A stretch of 7,320 nucleotides of DNA from Gemmatimonadaceae bacterium (GTDB taxonomy: Bacteria > Gemmatimonadota > Gemmatimonadetes > Gemmatimonadales > Gemmatimonadaceae): NCBI GenBank assembly GCA_019689955.1, contig JADGGM010000141.1, forward strand, positions 1 to 7,320, read 5' to 3'. This document shows positions 1 through 6,021 of this stretch, piece after piece. The number at the start of each line of letters is the position of its first letter. The first letter of the stretch is position 1. The position numbers were made by a program, and so were the translations under genes. The notes beneath the pieces are model-generated. The model was given only the letters and a program-made list of their open reading frames with translations, did not search any database and was not told the origin of the DNA.

Positions 1-552
1 GCGCGCAACTGGTGGGTGGTGGCGCTCCGCGGGGTGGCGGGGGTGCTCTTCGGGATCTTCACCTTCTTCGCGCCGGGGATCTCGATCGCGGCGCTGGTGC
101 TCCTGTTCGGCGCGTACGCGCTCGTGGATGGCGTCCTCGCCATCGCGAGCGCGTTCCGGCGGCGCGGGATCGGGCGGTGGTGGGTGTTGCTGCTGGAAGG
201 CGTGGTCGACGTGGCGGCGGCCGTGGTCACGTTCGTGTGGCCGGCGATCACCGCGCTCGCGCTGCTCTACGTGATCGCGGTGTGGGCGCTGCTGACCGGC
301 ATCCTCGAGATCGCCGCGGCGATCCGGCTGCGGCGCGTGATCACGGGGGAATGGCTGCTCGTGCTGAGCGGCGTCCTCTCGCTCGTGCTCGGCGTGCTGC
401 TCATCGCCTTCCCCAGCGCCGGAGCGGTGGCGGTGGTCGTCTGGATCGGCGCGTATGCGCTGGTGTTCGGGCTGCTGCTCATCGTGCTCGGCTTCCGGCT
501 CCGCGCATGGGCGCGGGGAGGGAGCCCGCGCGCCGCGCCGGGGGCGGCGTGA
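1..552 (+). CDS. HdeD-like (DUF308) multi-pass membrane protein, 5' end missing
   Basis: The reading frame is open from the first base and ends at TGA 550-552, giving 183 residues. It already reads like family sequence at base 1 (ARNWWVVALRG), so the true start lies outside the window and the internal GTG at 16 is probably not the start. The product is almost entirely hydrophobic, with about six membrane-spanning segments in three hairpin-like pairs. Each pair begins with a tryptophan/arginine-rich turn and contains a segment of the type LLFGAYALVDG, LLYVIAVWALLTG or VVWIGAYALVFG. This threefold repeat is typical of the HdeD/DUF308 family. HdeD of E. coli is linked to acid resistance, but most homologues have no known function, so only an inner-membrane location is well supported. 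The last 15 residues are a polar Arg/Gly/Pro/Ala tail. No operon partner is visible downstream. Confidence 0.85.
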   Translation, partial: ARNWWVVALRGVAGVLFGIFTFFAPGISIAALVLLFGAYALVDGVLAIASAFRRRGIGRWWVLLLEGVVDVAAAVVTFVWPAITALALLYVIAVWALLTGILEIAAAIRLRRVITGEWLLVLSGVLSLVLGVLLIAFPSAGAVAVVVWIGAYALVFGLLLIVLGFRLRAWARGGSPRAAPGAA

Positions 553-580
553 CGGCGGCCGCGGCGTAGCGCACGCCGCT

Positions 581-661
581 CGGCCGGCGCGGCGCCGCGC
601 CCCCCCCCCGCCCGGGGGGGGGGGGCGGGGGCCGCCCCCCCGCGGGGGGGCGGGGCGCGCG
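581..661. repeat. A/T-free low-complexity tract with G and C homopolymers
   Basis: These 81 bases contain only G and C. They include runs of 10 C (600-609), 12 G (614-625), 7 C (635-641) and 7 G (644-650). The C runs and G runs can pair into several alternative strong hairpins. The tract sits between the 3' ends of two convergent genes, so it could work as a bidirectional transcription barrier, although no T-run follows as in a classic intrinsic terminator. It may also be a place where the assembly is unreliable, because homopolymers of this length are often miscounted. Confidence 0.75.
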
Positions 662-671
662 ACGGCGCCGC

Positions 672-1025
672 TCACCCTCCGTGCTGGGGGGAGCAGCGCG
701 TCGCGTAGTACTCGTCGATGCACATCGCGATCACACGGCGACGCAGCTCGTCGCGATGTACATCGCGCCGCGGGTCGCGCCCCATGGGAAATGTTGCCCA
801 TGCCTGCTTCATCACGATGATCAACTGCTCGGCGAGCACCCCTCGGCGGTGGGCTTCGAGGCAGAGGCGGCGGATGCCGGGGCGCAACGCTTCGGGGTCG
901 GGCAGGGTGTCGCGCCGCTGGGCTTGCAGCGCGCTCCCGATCGTCAGCATGGCGGCGTCCAGCAATCCACACGGCGGGGGCCCACCGGCCCCGCCGGTGC
1001 GCGCATTGTGCTCCGAGTTGCGCAT
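672..1025 (-). CDS. Small protein of unknown function (117 aa)
   Basis: I do not recognise a named family. The start ATG (1025-1023) is preceded on the minus strand by AGGA with a 6-base spacer, a good ribosome binding site that supports this start. The first 25 residues are Gly/Pro-rich and look disordered, so Met26 is a possible alternative start. Residues 46-80 look like a folded, amphipathic helical segment (LRPGIRRLCLEAHRRG, then AEQLIIVMKQAWATF). Residues 91-109 form a second helix ending in IDEYYATR. There are three cysteines (19, 55, 102) plus Cys111 near the end, but no metal-binding CxxC pair, signal peptide or membrane segment, so a soluble cytoplasmic protein is likely. It converges on the HdeD-like gene and diverges from the kinase gene cluster. 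It looks genuine because the composition and SD are coherent. Confidence 0.65.
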   Translation of the reverse strand: MRNSEHNARTGGAGGPPPCGLLDAAMLTIGSALQAQRRDTLPDPEALRPGIRRLCLEAHRRGVLAEQLIIVMKQAWATFPMGRDPRRDVHRDELRRRVIAMCIDEYYATRCSPQHGG

Positions 1026-1259
1026 ACGTCATCCTGGGCGCGTCGTCCGTGTTCGGCTCATACGCCGCGTGCACAGATCTCCCAGGAAAAGTACGCGCTG
1101 ATCGCGCGCGCGTCTGTCGGGTGATCGCGACCTGGATGTCGGGCAAGGGCCCGACCGTGCGCTCGTGGTGGACCGTCGGGGGAGGCGGCATGGGTCGCGA
1201 GCAATGCGGACTTCCCACTTTCCTGACAGCCGAACCTCGGGGTGTGTTGCATATTCGAG
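1026..1259. other. Intergenic region between divergent genes
   Basis: This is the first part of the gap of about 370 bases between the small minus-strand gene and the histidine kinase. Reading frames here are open only because of high GC and show no recognisable protein. Positions 1205-1258 are less GC-rich than the surroundings and include CTGACA (1223-1228), which resembles a -35 box, and CATATT (1250-1255). The spacing of 21 bases is too long for a standard sigma-70 promoter, so a promoter for the kinase cluster is possible but not shown. Confidence 0.4.
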
Positions 1260-1391
1260 ATGGCCATCGTGCACATGGAAGACGCCATCGACCGATCCCC
1301 CCCGGCGCTCGCCGGCCGGCGTATCGACGACCGCTCGACCGCGACGGATCCCACCGGCGCGAAGAGCGCGGCCGCCGCGCCGCGGGGCTGA
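1260..1391 (+). CDS. Possible 43-codon leader ORF, in frame with the histidine kinase
   Basis: An ATG at 1260 opens 43 codons ending at TGA 1389-1391, three bases before the kinase ATG. Its third codon positions are overwhelmingly G or C, as in the real genes nearby. The translation begins MAIVHMEDAIDRSPPALAGR and has no recognisable domain. It is in the same frame as the kinase, so a single stop codon separates the two. It may be a small leader peptide coupled to kinase translation, or a former N-terminal extension of the kinase closed by a point change or a sequencing error. It could also be chance. No clear Shine-Dalgarno sequence precedes it. If the AT-richer stretch just upstream is a promoter, the transcript could be nearly leaderless. 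Confidence 0.3.
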   Translation: MAIVHMEDAIDRSPPALAGRRIDDRSTATDPTGAKSAAAAPRG

Positions 1392-1394
1392 CGC

Positions 1395-3134
1395 ATGACC
1401 ACCGCCGCGACGGACGAGATGGCTGCCGATCCACACGACAATCCGTTGATCGCCCTGCTCGTCGAGGGAGATCCGGCCGACGTGCAGCGCATCGTGGATC
1501 GTCTCGCGTCGCCCGCGGCGACGTCGCACGGCACCCCGGTGCACCTCCTCCGCGCCGACAGCGTGCGCATGGCGTGCGCGATGCTCGCGCGCGTGGTGGT
1601 GGACGTCGTGATCCTCGATCTCGCGCTCGCCGACGAAGGAGGGCTCGACGCGCTACGCCGCCTCCGCGCCGCGGCGCCGGGGACGCCGGTGGTCGTGCTT
1701 ACCGACACCGCCGATGAAGCCGCGGCGCTGGAGGCGCTGCGGGCGGGGGCGCAGGACTACGTGCTCAAGCCGCCCCCCGACGGGGCGACGCTGCGCCGCA
1801 TCCTGCGCTACGCTCGAGAGCGGCAGCACCTGCTGCAGGAGCTCGACGTCGCCGTCCGCGCATCGGCGCTCGCGGCGGAGCGGTGGCGCCTGCTGGCCGA
1901 AGCGGGGAAGGTGCTCGCGTCGCACGCCGACGTGGCGTGCGCCATTGCCGAGGTCGCCCAACTGATCGTTCCGAGAGCGGCGGACTGCTTCGTGCTGTAC
2001 CTCGCAGGTGATGAGGACGTGCCGACCATCACCGAGGTCGCGCACGTCGACGCGGCGCGCGCTGCCGTCGTGCGGGAGCGTGTGTGCAGCTATCTCATGG
2101 AGCCGGAACGCGCCGATGCGCGGCTCGCCGAGCTGCTGGACGAGGTGGAAGGGGAGGGCGCGGACGCCAGGATGCCGGACGCGCTGCTGCGATTGCTCAT
2201 CGCCGCGTCCGGCGTCGCGGTCCCGCTGCGCGTGGGGGGGGAGCGGCGCGGCTTCATGGCGCTCGCGGCGATCGGCGGGGAGCGCGCCGCGCTCGCCGAT
2301 GCCGAGCTCGGGCGGTGGATCGCCGACCGCATCGGCCTCGCGTTGGACCAGGCGCGGCTGCTCCGCCAGATGGAGGGCGCGGTGGCGGCGCGCGACCGGG
2401 CCGTCGGGATCGTGTCGCACGATCTCAGGAACCCGATCAGCACCATCCAGATTTGCGCAACGGCGCTGCTCGACCCCGACCCGCCACCGGCGAGCGGGGT
2501 GCGTCACATGGCGCAGATCATCCAGCGGTCGGCGGCGTGGATGCAGCAGATCGTGCGAGACCTGCTCGACCGCGCGAGCCTCGACGCCGGGCGCATCACG
2601 CTCGACCTGCGGCCGACCGCGGTGTCGGACATCATGGGGGCGGCGCAGGTGATGGTCGCGCCGCTCGCGGAGGAGCAGGCGCTGTCGCTCGTGGTGGAGA
2701 GCCCGCCGGACCTCCCGCGGGTGGAGGCGGATCCGCATCGATTGCTGCAGGTGCTGCTGAACTTGCTCAGCAACGCGATGAAGTTCACCCCGCCGGGCGG
2801 ACGCGTCGTGCTCTCGGCGCGCATGACGGATGCCGGGGGATCGGCGCCGAGCGTGTGCTTCACGGTGAGCGACACCGGTCCCGGGATCGCCCCGGAGGAC
2901 CTGGCGCACGTGTTCGACTGGTTCTGGCACGCCCGTCGCAGCGAGCAGACCGGGACCGGGCTTGGCCTCGCGATCGCCAAGGGGCTCATCGAGGCGCACC
3001 GCAGTCGGCTGTGCGTGGACAGCGTGCTCGGGCACGGGAGCACGTTCTGGTTCACGTTGCCGGTCGCCGACGCCGGTGATGAGAGCGGGAACGGAGGCGA
3101 GGGCGCGGGGGGCAGTGCACCGTCCGCGGGGTGA
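1395..3134 (+). CDS. Sensor histidine kinase with N-terminal receiver and GAF-like domain
   Basis: This 579-residue protein senses an unknown signal and transfers phosphate from ATP to a conserved histidine. A receiver domain covers residues about 17-140, with phospho-acceptor Asp75 (VVILDLALAD), Thr103 and Lys125 (DYVLKPP). Its acidic pocket reads VEGD, with Gly25 where the second acidic residue is usual. Residues about 155-325 look like a GAF-type sensor domain. HisKA follows, with His342 in SHDLRNP. The ATPase domain shows the N box (LLNLLSNAMKF, Asn456 and Asn460), G1 (DTGPGI, Asp493) and G2 (TGTGLGLAIAKG, about 519-530). No membrane segment is present, so it should be cytoplasmic. The tail after residue 558 is Gly/Ser-rich and disordered. 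ATG 1395 has only a weak GGGG ahead of it. The LuxR-type regulator downstream is the likely partner, while the N-terminal receiver could take phosphate from another kinase or tune activity. Confidence 0.92.
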   Translation: MTTAATDEMAADPHDNPLIALLVEGDPADVQRIVDRLASPAATSHGTPVHLLRADSVRMACAMLARVVVDVVILDLALADEGGLDALRRLRAAAPGTPVVVLTDTADEAAALEALRAGAQDYVLKPPPDGATLRRILRYARERQHLLQELDVAVRASALAAERWRLLAEAGKVLASHADVACAIAEVAQLIVPRAADCFVLYLAGDEDVPTITEVAHVDAARAAVVRERVCSYLMEPERADARLAELLDEVEGEGADARMPDALLRLLIAASGVAVPLRVGGERRGFMALAAIGGERAALADAELGRWIADRIGLALDQARLLRQMEGAVAARDRAVGIVSHDLRNPISTIQICATALLDPDPPPASGVRHMAQIIQRSAAWMQQIVRDLLDRASLDAGRITLDLRPTAVSDIMGAAQVMVAPLAEEQALSLVVESPPDLPRVEADPHRLLQVLLNLLSNAMKFTPPGGRVVLSARMTDAGGSAPSVCFTVSDTGPGIAPEDLAHVFDWFWHARRSEQTGTGLGLAIAKGLIEAHRSRLCVDSVLGHGSTFWFTLPVADAGDESGNGGEGAGGSAPSAG

Positions 3135-3142
3135 CCGCCTCT

Positions 3143-3200
3143 CGTCGTGGCGCCACGACGGCTCGGCGAGGCGACTCGTACTCCGGCGTCGTGGCCGGAG
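3143..3200. promoter_or_regulatory. 18-bp perfect palindrome plus second dyad between kinase and regulator
   Basis: Nine bases after the kinase stop lies a perfect 18-bp palindrome, CGTCGTGGCGCCACGACG (3143-3160). A second inverted repeat follows at 3181-3200, with arms CTCCGG and CCGGAG and an eight-base loop CGTCGTGG. That loop is identical to the left arm of the first palindrome, and the two copies start 44 bp apart, about four helical turns. The arrangement fits a pair of operator half-sites ahead of the regulator gene. It could also fold in RNA as an attenuator or stem within the cluster. No T-run follows either stem, so a normal intrinsic terminator is unlikely. Confidence 0.45.
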
Positions 3201-3339
3201 CCGCGCCGAATCGGGTCACTGAGGACGGTGGCTGGACATGGACAGCTCGAGCGATGGGCCGACGCAGGGCCGCTCCGACGCATCGGCGCGGTTGGGACGG
3301 GAGCTGGCGGCGCAGCCGCACGTGCGGCGCGGAGTCCCC

Positions 3340-3999
3340 ATGCGCGAGGATGCCATTCGCGTGGTGTTGGTCGACGATCACGTCATGGTGCGCGAGGGGT
3401 TGCGTCTGCTCCTGCGCTCCGCGGCCGACATCCGCGTGGTCGGCGAGGCGGAGAACGGCGTCTCCGCGCTCACCGTCGCGCGCCGGATCGTGCCCGACGT
3501 CGTCGTGCTCGACCTCGACATGCCCGGCGGGAGCGGCGAGGCGGCGCTGCGGGCCCTCCAGGAAGAGCTGCCGAGCGTGCGGGTGCTCATCCTCACGGTC
3601 CACGCGGAGCACGAGCGTTTGGTCGCGCTGCTCGAGGCCGGCGCGCGCGGGTATCTCACGAAGGAGGCGGCGTCGCACGATCTCGTCGAGGCGATCCGCG
3701 TGGTCGCGGCCGGCGAGGTGTACGTGCGTCCGACCGCCGCGCGCCTTCTCGCGGCCGCGGTCGTCCCGCAGCACCGGGCGAAGACGGCGCGCAGCCGGTT
3801 CTCCTTGCTGAGCGAGCGCGAGCAGACGATTCTTCGGCTCGTGGCGCAGGGCTACAGTGGCGCGGAGATCGCGCGACAGCTCGGGATCAGCACCAAGACG
3901 GTCGATGCGTACAAGCGCCGGGTGCAGGAGAAGCTCGGGCTCGAGCACCGCACGGACTACGTGCGGTTCGCGATCGAGGCCGGGATCCTGGGCGCGTAG
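3340..3999 (+). CDS. NarL/FixJ-family response regulator with LuxR-type HTH
   Basis: From ATG 3340 the protein has 219 residues, the usual length for NarL/FixJ regulators. The receiver domain (about 5-122) has the acidic pair Asp12-Asp13 (VLVDDH), phospho-acceptor Asp58 (VVVLDLDMPGG), Thr86 and Lys108 (GYLTKEA), so the phosphorylation site is complete. The C-terminal LuxR-type DNA-binding domain (about 154-215) shows LSEREQTILRLVAQGYSGAE and the recognition helix ISTKTVDAYKRRVQEKL. It is expected to bind DNA and change transcription when phosphorylated, most simply by the kinase encoded upstream. I chose ATG 3340 because GGAG lies five bases before it and the receiver fold starts right after. 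An in-frame ATG at 3238 would add 34 low-complexity residues and has a poorer SD. The promoter-sized gap after the kinase holds two dyads, so separate expression or autoregulation is possible. Confidence 0.93.
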   Translation: MREDAIRVVLVDDHVMVREGLRLLLRSAADIRVVGEAENGVSALTVARRIVPDVVVLDLDMPGGSGEAALRALQEELPSVRVLILTVHAEHERLVALLEAGARGYLTKEAASHDLVEAIRVVAAGEVYVRPTAARLLAAAVVPQHRAKTARSRFSLLSEREQTILRLVAQGYSGAEIARQLGISTKTVDAYKRRVQEKLGLEHRTDYVRFAIEAGILGA

Positions 4000-4015
4000 C
4001 GGGCGAGCGTGAGCG

Positions 4016-4702
4016 ATGCGGAACGATGCGAACGGGCCGGCCTTCGTCTTCGATCTGGATGGCACGCTGGTCGACAGCGTGTATCAGCACGTGCTGGCGT
4101 GGCGCGAGGCGCTGGAAGCGGCCGGGATCGCGCTCGACGTCTGGCGCATCCACCGGCGCATCGGGATGAGCGGCGGGCTGTTGGTCAACGCGCTGGTGCG
4201 GGAGACCGGGCGCGCGGTGTCGGCCGTGGACGTGGAGACGGTGCAGCGCGTGCACACGGAGGCGTACGCGCGGCTCGCGCCCGCGGTGCGGCCGCTGAAC
4301 GGCGCGCGCGAGCTGCTCGCGTATCTCCGCGAGATGGGCGCCACGTGGGCGATCGCGACGAGCGGGCGGCTCGAGAACGCTCGCCACACGGTCGCGGCGC
4401 TCGGCGTGGGGCCGGACGTCCCGCTCATCACGCGCGAGGACGTCACACATGCGAAGCCGGACCCCGACCTCTTCTTCGCGGCGGCCGAGCGGTTGGGCGT
4501 TCCGGTGACCGCGTGCGTGGTGGTCGGGGACAGCGTGTGGGATCTGCTCGCCGCGCGGCGCGCGCGGGCGCTCGGCGTCGGGGTGCTCTCCGGCGGCTAC
4601 GGGCGCGACGAGCTCGAGCGCGCGGGGGCGTATCGCGTGTACCAGGACCCGGCCGACCTGCTCCGCCACCTCGATGAAGTGGGGCTGCGCGCGCTGGACT
4701 AG
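4016..4702 (+). CDS. HAD-superfamily hydrolase, phosphoglycolate phosphatase / phosphoglucomutase-like
   Basis: This 228-residue protein has all four HAD motifs: motif I FVFDLDGTLVDS (nucleophile Asp13, acid/base Asp15), motif II IATSGR (Ser116), motif III Lys147 in HAKPDPDLF, and motif IV VVGDSVWD (Asp172, Asp176). A helical cap domain lies between motifs I and II (about residues 21-95), which places it in subfamily IA with phosphoglycolate phosphatases and beta-phosphoglucomutases. These enzymes act on small phosphorylated metabolites through an aspartyl-phosphate intermediate and need Mg2+. The natural substrate cannot be told from the sequence. It is soluble and probably cytoplasmic. The start lies 16 bases after the regulator stop, with only a weak GAG upstream, so the two are probably one transcript. 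The length is normal and no catalytic residue is missing. Confidence 0.92.
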   Translation: MRNDANGPAFVFDLDGTLVDSVYQHVLAWREALEAAGIALDVWRIHRRIGMSGGLLVNALVRETGRAVSAVDVETVQRVHTEAYARLAPAVRPLNGARELLAYLREMGATWAIATSGRLENARHTVAALGVGPDVPLITREDVTHAKPDPDLFFAAAERLGVPVTACVVVGDSVWDLLAARRARALGVGVLSGGYGRDELERAGAYRVYQDPADLLRHLDEVGLRALD

Positions 4703-4746
4703 CGGCGCGCGCGCCGTCCCGCACTCGTCCATCACCCGGTTCGTCC

Positions 4747-5214
4747 GTGACTCCCTCCAACGTCAGCGCCGGATTGCTCCTGTATCGCCGCACACACGGC
4801 GGGCTCGAGCTCTTTCTCGCTCACCCTGGCGGCCCGTTCTGGTCGGACCGCGACGCGGGGGCGTGGACCATCCCGAAGGGCGTCCCCGACGGCGACGAAC
4901 CGCTGCTCGTCGCGGCGCAGCGCGAGTTCAAGGAGGAGACGGGGATCACGCCGCACGGCCCGTTCCTCGAGCTGGGGAGCGTGCGCCAGCGTGGCGGGAA
5001 GGTGGTGCACGCGTGGGCGTGGGAGGGGGACGCGGACCCGGCGCGGGTGACGAGCAACAGTGTGCGCACCGAGTGGCCGCGCGGGTCCGGGCGATGGCTG
5101 ACGTTCCCGGAGGTGGATCGCTGTGCGTGGTTCGATGCCGAGACCGCGCGCGTGAAGATCAACCCCGCGCAGGCGGAGTTGATCGACCGGCTGGAGCGTG
5201 CGTTGGCGTTCTGA
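4747..5214 (+). CDS. Nudix hydrolase (COG4119-type predicted NTP pyrophosphohydrolase)
   Basis: The 155-residue product carries a complete Nudix box at residues 45-67: Gly45, Glu51, Arg59-Glu60, Glu63-Glu64 and Gly66, matching GX5EX7REUXEEXGU. This box binds Mg2+ and cleaves X-linked nucleoside diphosphates. Flanking segments (SAGLLLYRR, LAHPGGPFW, GAWTIPKG, then RQRGGKVVHAWAWEGD, EWPRGSGRW and FPEVDRCAWF) match my memory of the COG4119 family, whose substrate is not firmly known. The start is GTG at 4747. No good Shine-Dalgarno sequence precedes it, but the conserved first beta strand begins within eight residues, so little can be missing. It follows the HAD gene by 44 bases and may share its transcript, and the two enzymes could act together in clearing damaged or surplus phosphorylated compounds, though this is inference. 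It ends convergently with the HNH gene, 27 bases away. Confidence 0.92.
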   Translation: MTPSNVSAGLLLYRRTHGGLELFLAHPGGPFWSDRDAGAWTIPKGVPDGDEPLLVAAQREFKEETGITPHGPFLELGSVRQRGGKVVHAWAWEGDADPARVTSNSVRTEWPRGSGRWLTFPEVDRCAWFDAETARVKINPAQAELIDRLERALAF

Positions 5215-5241
5215 AGCGCGGCGCGTGGCGCGCGCGGCGGA

Positions 5242-5892
5242 TCAGTCGAGGTACGGCGACTCGTCGTCGAGGTCGTCGAGCTGGTCGAGCTCGCTCGCGA
5301 CGGCCGCGGCGTCGTCCGCCTCGGTGGGGACGAGCGACCGGGCGAGGTCGATGAGCATGGGGCTCAGGTGCGCGCCGTAGCGCAGGAGGTTGACCGCGCG
5401 GGTCCGGCGAGCGAGGAGGAAGGCGATCGGGGCGAGGTCGCGTTTCTCGGCGTTGCACGCCGGGCAGGCGAGGACGAGGTTGTCGCGCCGGTCGTAGGCC
5501 TTGCGGCCGCGGCGTGGTGCGACGTGGTCGAGCGTCATCGCGGCCGCCGTGAAGCGCCGCCCGCAGTACGCGCACACCGGGCCGTGCTGCGCCAGGAGCC
5601 ACTCACGTGTTTCGGTGTACGCCGCGCGATGCGTGGGATGCGAGCTCAGGAACGATGGCGCGGACGCGTAGGGCGAGCCGCCGCGCGAGCGCCGCGCCGA
5701 GCGCCGGCGTGAAGGGGTCGAGGTCTTCGTGGGTTTCGAGCTCGGTGCCTCACGTCGCGGCGATTGAGCGTCGCGTCTGGTGCGTGAGGAGCGTCCGCGG
5801 GAGCCAGAGTGCGCTGTGTTTCGAGAGCGTTGCTGCGGGGCTGGGTGGGACGGAGCGTCGAGGTACGGTGAATCGGGAAACGGTCGAGACAA
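5242..5892 (-). CDS. HNH endonuclease, start uncertain
   Basis: The core is a zinc-ribbon HNH nuclease domain with CAYCGRRF, then MTLDHVAPRRGRKAYDRRDN, then CPACNAEK. The two CxxC pairs bind a structural zinc, DH supplies the catalytic histidine, and Asn of RRDN plus a later Asn complete the signature. After the domain comes a helical segment (FLLARRTRAVNLLRYGAHL) and a very acidic tail (ELDQLDDLDDESPYLD). HNH proteins of this kind cut or nick DNA, but the cellular role of such stand-alone genes is usually unknown. The 5' end is unclear: the frame is open to GTG 5970, but there is no ATG and no Shine-Dalgarno site. I used TTG 5892 (216 aa) because codons upstream of it are not GC-biased. The true start may be further in, since the stretch before SHPTHRAAYTETREW is Ser/Arg/Pro-rich and does not look folded. 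Confidence 0.75.
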   Translation of the reverse strand: MSRPFPDSPYLDAPSHPAPQQRSRNTAHSGSRGRSSRTRRDAQSPRREAPSSKPTKTSTPSRRRSARRSRGGSPYASAPSFLSSHPTHRAAYTETREWLLAQHGPVCAYCGRRFTAAAMTLDHVAPRRGRKAYDRRDNLVLACPACNAEKRDLAPIAFLLARRTRAVNLLRYGAHLSPMLIDLARSLVPTEADDAAAVASELDQLDDLDDESPYLD

Positions 5893-5939
5893 ACGAGATC
5901 TACTGAAGTGTGAAAGGGTTCTCAGGGAAAGGACGGAAC

Positions 5940-5956
5940 ATACCCCGTAGGGGTCA
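5940..5956. promoter_or_regulatory. ACCCC-GTA-GGGGT dyad, possible operator
   Basis: A perfect inverted repeat ACCCC GTA GGGGT spans 5942-5954 and lies in the context ATACCCCGTAGGGGTCA. It sits upstream of the HNH coding region on the minus strand, in a stretch of lower GC content. Operators of the CsoR/RcnR/CstR (DUF156) repressor family are built from such C-tract/G-tract dyads flanked by AT pairs, so it may be a binding site for a metal- or sulfur-responsive repressor encoded elsewhere. A small RNA hairpin is an alternative. Confidence 0.3.
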
Positions 5957-5989
5957 CACGACGAGCGCACGCGGTGGCTGAGTCGTCGC

Positions 5990-6021
5990 GTCCGTCTTCC
6001 TTAATGTCCGTCTTCTTTAAT
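5990..6021. repeat. 16-bp tandem repeat, two copies
   Basis: Two head-to-tail copies of GTCCGTCTTCYTTAAT lie at 5990-6005 and 6006-6021, differing at one base. They are followed by TATAGCAT and a CGGAC that is inverted relative to the GTCCG of the repeat. The stretch is unusually AT-rich for this window. On the minus strand AATATA reads TATATT, a possible -10 element pointing towards the HNH gene, but no -35 match stands at the right distance. Confidence 0.6.

Noticed and set aside
1653..3035. A long minus-strand open frame of about 460 codons opposite the kinase gene
   Set aside because: It is rich in His, Arg and Pro with no recognisable domain, and lies exactly opposite a gene with complete kinase motifs. 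High GC content explains its openness.
3135..3339. A separate small gene between the kinase and the regulator
   Set aside because: Frames here give only Arg/Ala-rich translations with poor starts. The stretch is better explained by the two dyads and the leader of the regulator gene.
3238..3339. A 34-residue N-terminal extension of the response regulator from ATG 3238
   Set aside because: The extension is low-complexity, the Shine-Dalgarno site is poorer than at ATG 3340, and the shorter protein has the usual family length. It cannot be fully excluded.
5215..5241. A terminator between the convergent Nudix and HNH genes
   Set aside because: Only a short GCGCG/CGCGC stem can be drawn and there is no T-run on either strand.
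5959..5988. Inverted repeat CGACGA...TCGTCG with an 18-base loop
   Set aside because: A six-base arm with a long loop is expected by chance in DNA of this composition.
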